From Mucilaginibacter ginsenosidivorans (lineage in GTDB: Bacteria; Bacteroidota; Bacteroidia; Sphingobacteriales; Sphingobacteriaceae): a stretch of DNA of 64,000 bases. Shown in pieces: positions 35,545 to 43,472 of the stretch (position 1 is the first letter of the stretch; every line of letters starts with the position of its first letter). The stretch is taken from NCBI RefSeq assembly GCF_007971025.1, contig NZ_CP042436.1, positions 3,596,001 to 3,660,000 of the forward strand, given 5' to 3'. Under the pieces are notes generated by a model. It had not been told where the DNA came from, did no database searches, and was given only the letters and a program-made list of their open reading frames with translations. A program made the position numbers and the translations under genes.

Positions 35545-36954
35545 ATGAAGCTTAAACCAACACAATCGCTCGCGGTTATAATATTGCCGCTCGTTCTTTA
35601 TTCGTGCGCGACCACAAAACTGCTTGCCCCTGTAATTGTGCCCACGGCGGAAATACCTAATGTAGTTCAGCCGGTCTCTGATATCGAGGTGCCCGTTACC
35701 GTCGACCTGAAAAATTATTTTGTGCAGGCCGAACGCTCGGTACCCAATAAATATACCGATAACCAGCAGCCCTGCGAGGGTCTGCGGTATCAATATGTGT
35801 TTACACGGACACCTTTTACAATTACAGGTAGCAACAATGTAGTCAACCTTAGTTTTACAGGTAGCTATGGTTTTGCGGCATCATATTGTGCCAAATGCGC
35901 CATATTCCCCGGTACGGGACAAACGCCGATAGTCCCTGTGATTTCGGCACAGTGCGGCTGGGCCGGCGAGCAACCACGGCGCATGCAGATATCCTATCAG
36001 TCGACCATCAGCATCACCCCTGACTATCATTTGCGTTCGAAAACCATCCTTTACCCGGCGCCTAAGCCACTTGACCGTTGCAACGTAGTTATGGGAACGA
36101 TTGATGTAACCGATAGGTTGATACAGTACATCAGCGATCCTTTGAATGATCTGGGGAAACAGGTTGACGCCCGTATAGCCGCGTACAACATTCGACCGAT
36201 GGTTGAGCAGATATGGAAAAATCTTTCAACCGAGAGCAAGGCCGGTGATATGGGTTACGTTTACATTAACCCAGAGTCGGTTCGGCTGAGCAGTTTTAAC
36301 CTTAATGGTTCAAGCCTCACATTTTCGGTGGGCTTATCGGCCAAACCGGTATTTACAACTGTAAGCACTCAACGGTCAATAAAACCCTTGCCCAATTTAT
36401 CGGCATACACTCCTGCGAACGGCTTTAATGTTTACCTGGATCTACACGAGAATTATGATCATTTAACGAAGACGGTAAACCAGCAGGTAGCCGGGATGAA
36501 GGCTGATGTGGCCGGGAAAGAATTTATTGTGGATAACACCAAAATATGGGGAAGCGGCAAACAGGTAGTGATGCAGGTTGATTTCAAAGGTTCGAGCACA
36601 GGTACCATTTATCTTATTGGCACCCCCAATTATGATGCAAAGACGCATGAACTATCTTTTCCTGATCTGAGTTTCGACCTGCAAACCAAAGCGTGGATGT
36701 TGAAGGCAGCAAAATGGATGTTCAACGGCAAGATAACTGATATGATACGCCAGCGGGCCACATATAATATTACACAGTTTTTAGTCGATAGTAAAACCAG
36801 GATACAAAAGGAAATGAGCAGGGACATTGGGAATGGCATTAGGTCTGATGTTTTGATTCACGACCTGGACATACAGGCTATTTACCCAACCAACGAACAA
36901 CTGATCATACGCACCCTATCAAACGGCCAAATTAAGGTAAAAGTAGTGATGTGA
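35545..36954 (+). CDS. DUF4403 family lipoprotein
   Basis: 469 residues with a lipoprotein signal (PLVLYSC, lipobox Cys near residue 21). The family pattern is visible: PVSDIEVPVTVDLKNYF near the N-terminus, a long strand-rich body with paired lipid-binding-like repeats, and LSNGQIKVKV at the end. DUF4403 proteins are predicted to fold as tandem TULIP/SMP-like or BPI-like modules at the outer membrane, which suggests lipid binding; no function is established. Several cysteines (CAKCAIFPG and QCGWAG, about residues 113-138) are unusual and might form a disulfide. Single-gene unit. Confidence 0.82.
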   Translation: MKLKPTQSLAVIILPLVLYSCATTKLLAPVIVPTAEIPNVVQPVSDIEVPVTVDLKNYFVQAERSVPNKYTDNQQPCEGLRYQYVFTRTPFTITGSNNVVNLSFTGSYGFAASYCAKCAIFPGTGQTPIVPVISAQCGWAGEQPRRMQISYQSTISITPDYHLRSKTILYPAPKPLDRCNVVMGTIDVTDRLIQYISDPLNDLGKQVDARIAAYNIRPMVEQIWKNLSTESKAGDMGYVYINPESVRLSSFNLNGSSLTFSVGLSAKPVFTTVSTQRSIKPLPNLSAYTPANGFNVYLDLHENYDHLTKTVNQQVAGMKADVAGKEFIVDNTKIWGSGKQVVMQVDFKGSSTGTIYLIGTPNYDAKTHELSFPDLSFDLQTKAWMLKAAKWMFNGKITDMIRQRATYNITQFLVDSKTRIQKEMSRDIGNGIRSDVLIHDLDIQAIYPTNEQLIIRTLSNGQIKVKVVM

Positions 36955-37016
36955 TAGTTTCCTAAATCGTATCGATAATTTTTTAACTATGATAATAAGA
37001 TTTTAATCTGAATTGA

Positions 37017-37024
37017 TATATTTG
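37017..37024 (+). promoter_or_regulatory. Candidate -7 element for the receiver-domain gene
   Basis: TATATTTG matches TAnnTTTG exactly, 31 nt upstream of the ATG at 37056. No good -33 element was found. Confidence 0.42.
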
Positions 37025-37055
37025 TTAACCTGATTAGATTTTTACTATTGAATGT

Positions 37056-37430
37056 ATGCAGAAAAGAGTTTTGATCATCGAAAACGATCAGGATATAAGG
37101 ACACTGGTTTCGTTTATTCTGGAAGAAGAAGGTTTTGAGACGCTTAGCTGTCCCGAGCCCAAAGACCTTGAACCCATACACGAGTTTAAGCCCAATGTTA
37201 TCCTTATCGATGAATTTATTAATAACCAGCCCGGGCATCGCTTTTGCCTGAAGATCAAACAATCAGAGAAACTTAGCCGGATTCCTGTGATCATTCTTTC
37301 GACAGCTAATAATATCGAGATGATAGTTGAGGAATGCAAGGCAAATGATTATGTGCGCAAACCTTTCGACGTGCAGGTTATGGTAGATAAGGTAATGAAC
37401 CTGATAGATAACACGCCTTTAAGCGTTTAG
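37056..37430 (+). CDS. Single-domain response regulator (atypical receiver)
   Basis: 124 residues, one receiver domain. The acidic pocket is Glu9-Asn10-Asp11, the phospho-acceptor Asp52 lies in LIDEFINNQPG, and Lys102 is in VRKPFD. The usual D-x-x-M-P sequence after the phospho-Asp is replaced by D-E-F-I-N, and the pocket has Glu-Asn-Asp instead of Asp-Asp, so phosphorylation behaviour may differ. No output domain and no adjacent kinase; the nearest kinase is the NtrY-like protein at 38231-39583, which already has its own regulator. Confidence 0.87.
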   Translation: MQKRVLIIENDQDIRTLVSFILEEEGFETLSCPEPKDLEPIHEFKPNVILIDEFINNQPGHRFCLKIKQSEKLSRIPVIILSTANNIEMIVEECKANDYVRKPFDVQVMVDKVMNLIDNTPLSV

Positions 37431-37524
37431 ACTCAACGGCGGACACCGCATGAAATTAATGTGTGAATATTTTGAATAGATCACGCGCTATTGCATATGT
37501 CTTTTTTTAGTTAAATTTGATCTG

Positions 37525-37671
37525 ATGAATAAAAGACAACAGCATTCTGGACTATATTACCTTTTCGGGCTTAACCGCGGCACCTGGGTACTTATCCTTG
37601 TACATTTATTCATCCTGTTCTCATTAGTAATAATTTTTTCGGTCATCATCGGAAAGATGCAGAATTACTGA
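37525..37671 (+). CDS. Very small single-pass membrane protein
   Basis: 48 codons from ATG to TGA. The product has a polar, basic N-terminus (MNKRQQHSGLYYLFGLNRG) and one strong transmembrane segment (WVLILVHLFILFSLVIIFSV), ending KMQNY. Lys and Arg before the helix predict the N-terminus inside. It starts 94 nt after the receiver-domain gene and converges on the AHSA1 gene. The composition is clearly membrane-like, which supports coding, but no homolog is recognised. Confidence 0.5.
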   Translation: MNKRQQHSGLYYLFGLNRGTWVLILVHLFILFSLVIIFSVIIGKMQNY

Positions 37672-37681
37672 GTTGGTTCAT

Positions 37682-38110
37682 TTAATTATGTTCGACGAGG
37701 TCCTTTAGCCCGTTAAGAATTTTATCCCAGCCTTTAACTGAACGTTCGTACCTACCTTCCGCACCTTCGCCAACACCTACATCATCCGTTATGTGTAAAA
37801 CCGTTTGACCGTTCAAATATTCCAGTTCATCGGTTACTGTTGATGATCCGCCGCGGTCGTCAACATCGCTGAATAGTTTGTATCTCAGTAACTTGTTCGG
37901 TTTTACCTCTGTTATTACACCCTCCAATTTCACAGGTATCAGCAGAAACATACGGCCCTGGAACACGATTGGGCTGCCAACTTTCCAGTCGGAAAAAACC
38001 TTGCAATTGAAGAAATATTTTTTTGTCTTTTCCGGATTTGTCAGCGCATCCCAAACCACTTCGGCCGGTGCATGGATCGATATGCTTTTTTTGACGACAA
38101 AATCTTTCAT
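37682..38110 (-). CDS. SRPBCC / AHSA1-family protein
   Basis: 142 residues. The pattern SISIHAPAEVVWDALTNPEKTKKYFF is the typical start of the AHSA1/START-like fold, and VKGWDKILNGLKDLVE forms the long C-terminal helix. Many relatives bind hydrophobic ligands or adjust stress responses; the link to Hsp90 activation is known for eukaryotic AHSA1 but not for these bacterial forms. No signal peptide, so cytoplasmic. It precedes the histidine-kinase gene on the same strand, convergent with the small membrane protein. Confidence 0.88.
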   Translation of the reverse strand: MKDFVVKKSISIHAPAEVVWDALTNPEKTKKYFFNCKVFSDWKVGSPIVFQGRMFLLIPVKLEGVITEVKPNKLLRYKLFSDVDDRGGSSTVTDELEYLNGQTVLHITDDVGVGEGAEGRYERSVKGWDKILNGLKDLVEHN

Positions 38111-38230
38111 AAAGATTATCTTATGATCGGTATAAGCTGTTTTTCAATTAAACAACGGGTTTGGGGAAATATTGTTTTAATTCCCGTATATCGACTATAT
38201 CGATAAAATTTATTGAATATATTTCGCTTT

Positions 38231-39583
38231 TTAACCCACAAACTGCAATAAAAATGCAGAGCCCTTTCCCTCGGTACTTTGAACCTGTATATTACCTTTA
38301 TGCAATAACATGATTTGCTTGCACAGGCTGAGGCCGATACCGCTACCGGTTTTCCGGGTACTGAAAAAAGGGATAAATATTTTGTCGAGCAACTCGGGTG
38401 GCATACCAAGGCCATTATCAGCAACTTTAACGATGGTACGGCCGTTGGCTACTTCAGCCGCTAACGTGATACGGGGGTCTTCACGTTCCTTTACCGCCTC
38501 AATAGCATTTACCACAAGGTTTATCAATACCTGTTCAACCAGGTTTAAGTCGGCTTCGATGGCCAACGCAGGATCGCGTAGCACTATTTCCAGCTCGATA
38601 TGCTTCTTCTCCATGGTTGGCGACATCAGGCTGCTGAGGTTCTCAAAGAGGTCGCGAACCAATATCTTTTTCAAATCGAGCTTGGTGATCTTATTCAGGT
38701 TGCGGTAACTTTCTGTAAATTTCAGCAAGCCCTCGCTGCGGCGTTTTATGGTATCGATGCCGAGTTCAAGATCTTCCAGTTCTCCATTCATAGCGCCGCC
38801 TTTTAACTCGGGGCTTTGCAGCCTGTTCTTCAACGTGTCGGCCAGGGAAGATATGGGCGCTACGGAATTCATAATCTCGTGCGTCATTACACTCAATAGC
38901 TTTTGCCAGGCTTTGGACTCAGTTTCGTCCAAGGCCTCGCTTACGTTTTGAAAGGCGACGAGCTTGGATATACGGTCATCACTTCGCAGCACACTCGCCG
39001 AAACCAGTATTTTCACCAGTTGCTGATTCCGCGTCATCGTAATTACTTTGCTTTCGCCAGGTTTCAGTTTGACGATATCCTGGTAAAGCGCTTCTTCGCG
39101 TTTTTCAAGCGAATGGATGGTTTTGAGGTACGGTACACCTATTATCTTTTTGAACGCTTCGTTTATCCAGCCGGTTTCGCCGGTTTCGTTATCGTAGGAT
39201 AGTATCCCGGTGTCTACCAATTCCAGTATTTTTTGCAAATAGTGATATTGGGTCTCCCTTTCGCGGCTGATGAGTTTAAAGGTACTGTTGATCTCGTTAA
39301 AGCCCTTCCGGAGGGGTTTAAGTTCAGTAGGCGCACGACGCACGTCAAAGTGTCGCGAAAAGTCGCGGTAGTGGATAGATTCAACAAACTGGCTCACCTC
39401 GTCCTGCGCCTTTTTCTGAAAGCGTATCATTTCTATCAATTCATAGACCAGCAGGGGACAGGTAATAACCAGGTACAGGTAATAACCCTGCCCTTCAACT
39501 GCCAAAATGGAAGTTGCGGTAAGGGTGATAAACAGGATAAGCACCCGCAGCAAAAGCCGCCATTCGTATCTTTTAAATATCAT
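38231..39583 (-). CDS. NtrY-type sensor histidine kinase
   Basis: 450 residues. Two N-terminal transmembrane helices (about 11-30 and 34-52) with almost no periplasmic loop, so sensing is probably within or below the membrane. A PAS-like region follows (about 112-215), then the HisKA helix with phospho-accepting His235 in VMTHEIMNS, the N-box at Asn359, the G1 box DNGLGM (389-394) and G2 box GSGIGL (413-418). Its start overlaps the end of the NtrC-type regulator gene by 11 nt, so the two are a coupled pair transcribed regulator first, away from the ABC-transporter array. Confidence 0.93.
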   Translation of the reverse strand: MIFKRYEWRLLLRVLILFITLTATSILAVEGQGYYLYLVITCPLLVYELIEMIRFQKKAQDEVSQFVESIHYRDFSRHFDVRRAPTELKPLRKGFNEINSTFKLISRERETQYHYLQKILELVDTGILSYDNETGETGWINEAFKKIIGVPYLKTIHSLEKREEALYQDIVKLKPGESKVITMTRNQQLVKILVSASVLRSDDRISKLVAFQNVSEALDETESKAWQKLLSVMTHEIMNSVAPISSLADTLKNRLQSPELKGGAMNGELEDLELGIDTIKRRSEGLLKFTESYRNLNKITKLDLKKILVRDLFENLSSLMSPTMEKKHIELEIVLRDPALAIEADLNLVEQVLINLVVNAIEAVKEREDPRITLAAEVANGRTIVKVADNGLGMPPELLDKIFIPFFSTRKTGSGIGLSLCKQIMLLHKGNIQVQSTEGKGSAFLLQFVG

Positions 39584-40925
39584 ATTTGCTTAATCTGCGG
39601 TATAAAGCCGTCCGTGTTAGTCCCAGTTCTTTTGCGGCGCGGGTAATATTACCATTGTTCTTTTCGATCACCCTCAATATAGCATTCTTTTCAAGCGTGC
39701 TAAGCGGAACGTTATCTGCTTCGATATTTTCGTCTGCAGGGGCCTCCAGTATAGAGAAGATCAGGTCGTCTGCTTTCAACAATTGGTCGTCCGCCATAAT
39801 TACGGCGCGCTCTATGGTATATTGCAATTCGCGCACGTTGCCTGGATAATTGTACTGCTTTAGTTTCTGCATTGCGCCGGGGTCAAAGTCGATCACCGGC
39901 TTTAAGTATTTTGAACTGTAAAGTTTGGCAAAGTGTCTTGCCAATATAATGATATCTTCGTTGCGTCTGCGTAAAGGCGGCATATTGATCTCAACCGTAT
40001 TGATCCGGTAGATCAGGTCTTTTCGGAAACGGTTCTCGTTGGCAAGCTCCTGCAGCGGGAGGTTAGTGGCGCATATCAACCTGATATCGACATCTACAGC
40101 TTTATTGGTGCCAAGGCGCGTTACCTGCCTGTTTTGTAATACAGTCAGCAGCTTGGCCTGTTGCAGCAGCGAAATATTCCCTATTTCATCCAAAAACAAA
40201 GTTCCGCCGTGTGCATCTTCAAACCGTCCCGGCCTGTCCTCGCGTGCGTCGGTATAAGCTCCTTTTTTATGGCCGAATAACTCGCTTTCAAATAAAGTGT
40301 CGGTAAGGGCTCCAACGTCCACCTTAATAAAAGGTTTATCGGCACGCAGGGAACGCTCGTGAATGGCTTTTGCCATCAGGTCCTTTCCGGTGCCGTTTTC
40401 GCCCAGTATCAGGATATTAGCATCGGTTGGAGCTATCTTATTGACTTTGTGGAATATGTCCTGCATTACTTCCGACTCGCCCAGGATAGAAGTATCACCC
40501 GAAGATTTTACCGAAGCCTTTGCTGGCTTTACACCTTCCTGCTTATCCAATAGTTCTTTTATTGTCGCTATTAACTTCTCGTTATGCCATGGTTTTACCA
40601 CGAAATCGTCGGCCCCTTCTTTTAACGAGCGTACAGCCAGGTCAATATCGCCATACGCTGTTATCATAATAACGCATACATTCGGCTTCCATTCCTTTAT
40701 TTTCCGTAGCCAATATATGCCTTCGTTGCCCGTATTGATGGCACTGTTGAAATTCATATCCAGCAATACCAAGTCAACCTGGTTACGCTGCAGCAGCCAG
40801 TTCAGGTTCTCGGGATTTTTTTCAGTTATAACTTCACCCGCCTCGGTCTTAAGCAGCAGCTTTACTGCGGTCAGTACGTCGGTATCATCATCAACAACTA
40901 AAACGGTCGCCTTTTTTAATATCAT
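39573..40925 (-). CDS. NtrC-family sigma-54-dependent response regulator
   Basis: 450 residues in the order receiver, AAA+ and DNA-binding domain. The receiver has Asp56 as phospho-acceptor (LVLLDMNF). The AAA+ domain has Walker A GENGTGK (175-181), the sigma-54 contact loop reading GAYTDA (222-227) in place of GAFTGA, and Walker B LFLDEIG. The C-terminal Fis-type helix-turn-helix (about 410-447) contains NITRAAKELGLTRTALYRR. It should activate sigma-54 promoters when phosphorylated by the adjacent kinase. It is divergent from the adaptor gene of the transporter array, which is the obvious target. Confidence 0.94.
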   Translation of the reverse strand: MILKKATVLVVDDDTDVLTAVKLLLKTEAGEVITEKNPENLNWLLQRNQVDLVLLDMNFNSAINTGNEGIYWLRKIKEWKPNVCVIMITAYGDIDLAVRSLKEGADDFVVKPWHNEKLIATIKELLDKQEGVKPAKASVKSSGDTSILGESEVMQDIFHKVNKIAPTDANILILGENGTGKDLMAKAIHERSLRADKPFIKVDVGALTDTLFESELFGHKKGAYTDAREDRPGRFEDAHGGTLFLDEIGNISLLQQAKLLTVLQNRQVTRLGTNKAVDVDIRLICATNLPLQELANENRFRKDLIYRINTVEINMPPLRRRNEDIIILARHFAKLYSSKYLKPVIDFDPGAMQKLKQYNYPGNVRELQYTIERAVIMADDQLLKADDLIFSILEAPADENIEADNVPLSTLEKNAILRVIEKNNGNITRAAKELGLTRTALYRRLSKYDI

Positions 40926-41255
40926 ACACTTGGTTAATGGTTAAAGGTTCGTAATTCATAGCAATCCCCTAAATTAGTAATATTACAGAAAGCGTGCTAT
41001 GTTATGTAGTGCCCGGACGCAATTTTTATGCTAATAATGATGGTTTCGACTGTTAACGCCGTAATTAATTAACTATGAACCATTAGGCGCGATCTGTTTG
41101 CCGAAGCCCGCCGGGCGCATTGTATCATAAACGGACACTTGCTGTAACAGAAGCGTACGCTTTAAATAGTCAATTTGATAGTAAATTACTGAAAAACAGC
41201 ATTTTAATTTGTGGCATGTGTTTTTGTAAACAATACCAAAATATAATTTATAACT
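40926..41255. other. 330-nt intergenic region between the two-component system and the transporter array
   Basis: Contains no open reading frame that can be supported. It separates divergent transcription units and should hold both promoters and the binding sites of the NtrC-type regulator. On the plus strand the only element resembling a sigma-54 promoter is at 41212-41228. On the minus strand, TAGCACG-N4-CTGTA around 40990-41005 resembles a -24/-12 element but with several mismatches. AT-rich overall, with no strong terminator. Confidence 0.6.
41212..41228 (+). promoter_or_regulatory. Candidate sigma-54 (-24/-12) promoter of the transporter array
   Basis: TGGCATG at 41212-41218 and TTGTA at 41224-41228 resemble TGGCACG-N4-TTGCA, with one mismatch in each half and a spacer one base longer than canonical. 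The adaptor start codon (GTG, 41256) lies 27 nt beyond, which fits a start site about 12 nt after the -12 box. Confidence 0.35.
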
Positions 41256-42512
41256 GTGGATAGAAAAATTGAAAAAAGCCGCTGGAACACTAAACGTATA
41301 ATGACCATTGCTGGTATTACGGGCATTGTATTACTTGTTGCAGGCAGCATTTATTTTACCTCCGGAAAAAGCAAGTACAATGTTCCGGTAGACAGAATTA
41401 CGATCAGCGAAATCACGAAAGGGCCATTTTCGGAGTTTATTCCGGTTAACGGCGTAGTAATGCCCCAAACAACCATTTACCTGGATGCAGTGCAGGGTGG
41501 TACGGTACAAGAGAAATACGTAGAGGATGGCGCTAAGCTTAAAAAAGGCGATCCGATACTTAAACTTTCAAACACCGATGTGGAGCTCAACCTGGCAAAT
41601 TCGGAAAACCAGGTATATGCGGCCCAAACTCAAATGCAGATATCGAAAAATAACGCACAACAAAATACTGTGAATAAGCTGCAAACCATGGCAGATGTTG
41701 AGAGCCTTTATAAAGAGGCGGAACGTGTTTATAACCTGGATAAAAAACTGTATGCTGAAAAAGCTATCGGTTTACAGGAGTTCAAGATTGCGGAAAACAA
41801 TTATAATTACCAACTGCATAAAAGGAACCTTGCCCGGGAAATATTGCGGGAAGATACGATCTTAACTAAAGTACAGGATCAACAGTCAAAAGAACAATAC
41901 AAACAAATGACGGCCAGCTTGGCGTTAATGCGGAAAGAAGTATCTGACCTCACCGTGCGTGCACCGATAGACGGCCAGTTAACCTCTCTTGATGCTGAGA
42001 TCGGTCAGAATAAAAATAAGGGAGAACACCTAGCGCAGATTGACGGCTTTTCGGGCCTGAAAGTACGTGCCAATGTGGATGAGCATTATATATCAAGAGT
42101 TTTTACAGGGATGACAGCCTATTACCCGACCGACGATAAAAACTACAAACTAGTTGTAAAAAAGGTTTTCAGCTCGGTAGGTACAGGAGGAACGTTCCAG
42201 GTGGATATGATGTTTGTTGGCGAAGTGCCACAAGGTTTAAGAAAGGGACAAACCCTGCAGATAAGGCTGGTATTCAGCGATGAGGCACCAGCTTTATTAT
42301 TACCAAAAGGTGGCTTCTTCCAGCAGACAGGCGGTAACTGGATATTTAAAGTAAGCGACGATGGTAAGACAGCATACAAAGTTGATATACAAGTAAACAG
42401 GCAAAATCCCGACTATTTTGAAGTGATACGCGGATTGAAACCCGGTGATAAGGTTATTACTTCGAGCTATGAAAATTATGGGGATATACAGGAACTAGTT
42501 TTGCAGAAATAG
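41256..42512 (+). CDS. HlyD/MacA-type periplasmic adaptor (efflux) protein
   Basis: 418 residues starting at a GTG. One transmembrane anchor (about 15-34, MTIAGITGIVLLVAGSIYF) is followed by a barrel-sandwich/lipoyl half (VVMPQTTIYLDAVQGGTVQ), a long coiled-coil hairpin (about 100-235, rich in Lys, Gln, Glu) and the second lipoyl half (LTVRAPIDGQLTSLDAEIG), then the beta-barrel. This is the layout of MacA-like adaptors that join an inner-membrane ABC transporter to an outer-membrane channel. No TolC-like gene is seen in the window. It heads the array: ATPase and permeases follow on the same strand. Confidence 0.92.
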   Translation: MDRKIEKSRWNTKRIMTIAGITGIVLLVAGSIYFTSGKSKYNVPVDRITISEITKGPFSEFIPVNGVVMPQTTIYLDAVQGGTVQEKYVEDGAKLKKGDPILKLSNTDVELNLANSENQVYAAQTQMQISKNNAQQNTVNKLQTMADVESLYKEAERVYNLDKKLYAEKAIGLQEFKIAENNYNYQLHKRNLAREILREDTILTKVQDQQSKEQYKQMTASLALMRKEVSDLTVRAPIDGQLTSLDAEIGQNKNKGEHLAQIDGFSGLKVRANVDEHYISRVFTGMTAYYPTDDKNYKLVVKKVFSSVGTGGTFQVDMMFVGEVPQGLRKGQTLQIRLVFSDEAPALLLPKGGFFQQTGGNWIFKVSDDGKTAYKVDIQVNRQNPDYFEVIRGLKPGDKVITSSYENYGDIQELVLQK

Positions 42513-42580
42513 CCTCACCCCAAAACTCTCCGCGATGACGGAGAGGTGAAGAGGCAAATCTCTGATGAAAGAGATTCGGG
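42513..42580. repeat. Two small hairpins between adaptor and ATPase genes
   Basis: Hairpin 1: CTCTCCG (42526-42532) with CGGAGAG (42539-42545), 6-nt loop. Hairpin 2: AATCTC (42557-42562) with GAGATT (42571-42576), 8-nt loop. Neither is followed by a T-run. The run CCTCACCCCAAAACTCTCCG resembles decayed palindromic repeats common between Bacteroidota genes. Confidence 0.5.
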
Positions 42581-42651
42581 GGATCGATAAAGAAAAACTA
42601 ATTATTTAACTAACATAAAAATCAAATCCTTAACAATTAAACAATAGGATT

Positions 42652-42657
42652 AGGAGG
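42652..42657 (+). promoter_or_regulatory. Strong Shine-Dalgarno before the ATPase gene
   Basis: AGGAGG lies 5 nt before the ATG at 42663. Such a full Shine-Dalgarno is unusual in this window, where most starts have only A/T-rich leaders, and suggests high translation of the shared ATPase. Confidence 0.7.
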
Positions 42658-42662
42658 CACAA

Positions 42663-43340
42663 ATGATAAAGATTACTGATTTAGAAAAGTACTACCGCAC
42701 CGAAGAGGTGGAGACCATCGCATTGAACAAATTATCAATGAATGTGAACACAGGTGAATTCGTTGCGATCATGGGTCCGTCGGGCTGCGGAAAATCAACA
42801 TTGCTCAATATTTTGGGTATGCTTGATGATCCTGATGGCGGAAGCTACGTATTCAACGACGTTGAGGTGGCACACTTTAACGAACGCAAGCGCGCCGACC
42901 TGCGTAAGCACAACATCGGTTTCGTATTCCAGAGCTTTAACCTGATTGATGAGCTTACAGTGTTCGAAAATGTGGAATTGCCTCTGATCTATACAGGCGT
43001 ACCAAGTTCGGAACGGGTAAAAAGGGTAGAAGAGGTGTTGGATAAGATGCAGATCATGCACCGCCGAAACCACTATCCGCAGCAGTTGTCTGGTGGTCAG
43101 CAACAACGTGTGGCCATAGCCCGTGCGGTTGTGAACAAACCGAAGCTGATATTGGCTGATGAGCCTACCGGTAATCTTGATAGCAGCAACGGTAATGAAG
43201 TAATGGAACTGCTGACCGATTTGAACGAACAGGGTACGACCATTATCATGGTAACGCACTCTGAACATGACGCCCGCTACAGCCACCGCATCATACGCCT
43301 GCTCGACGGCCAAACGGTAGTTGAAAATATAATGATCTGA
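42663..43340 (+). CDS. ABC transporter ATP-binding protein (LolD/MacB-type)
   Basis: 225 residues, a complete nucleotide-binding domain. Walker A is GPSGCGKST (38-46), the Q-loop Gln90 lies in FVFQSFN, the signature is LSGGQ (142-146) and Walker B LILADE (162-167) with the D-loop NLD. THSEHDA supplies the switch His. The sequence belongs to the LolD/MacB/FtsE group that partners FtsX-like permeases. It is the only ATPase gene visible near eight permease genes, so it probably energises several of them in turn. A strong Shine-Dalgarno precedes it. Confidence 0.96.
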   Translation: MIKITDLEKYYRTEEVETIALNKLSMNVNTGEFVAIMGPSGCGKSTLLNILGMLDDPDGGSYVFNDVEVAHFNERKRADLRKHNIGFVFQSFNLIDELTVFENVELPLIYTGVPSSERVKRVEEVLDKMQIMHRRNHYPQQLSGGQQQRVAIARAVVNKPKLILADEPTGNLDSSNGNEVMELLTDLNEQGTTIIMVTHSEHDARYSHRIIRLLDGQTVVENIMI

Positions 43341-43401
43341 TACACCAGGTCAGTCCGGGACTGTATATAGTTTTATAATAACAGTTGATTAATGTGTCTC
43401 C

Positions 43402-43434
43402 CTAACTCCTTCTTTGCATAAGAGAAGGGGTTAG
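43402..43434. repeat. 12-bp stem-loop between ATPase and first permease
   Basis: CTAACTCCTTCT (43402-43413) pairs with AGAAGGGGTTAG (43423-43434), one T-G pair, 9-nt loop. It is followed by TTTGAGAG, too weak for a full terminator, so it may be a partial terminator, an mRNA-processing site or a decayed dispersed repeat. Confidence 0.6.
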
Positions 43435-43472
43435 TTTGAGAGTCTATTTGCCCATTTTCAGTACTAAAGGCT

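Noticed and set aside
40988..41006. Possible sigma-54 element on the minus strand before the NtrC-type gene (TAGCACG and CTGTA)
   Set aside because: Three or more mismatches to the -24/-12 consensus; not strong enough to list as a promoter.
43351..43363. CAGTCC-G-GGACTG inverted repeat after the ATPase gene
   Set aside because: A 6-bp repeat with a one-base centre cannot form a normal hairpin and no matching site was found near other array genes, so an operator cannot be supported.
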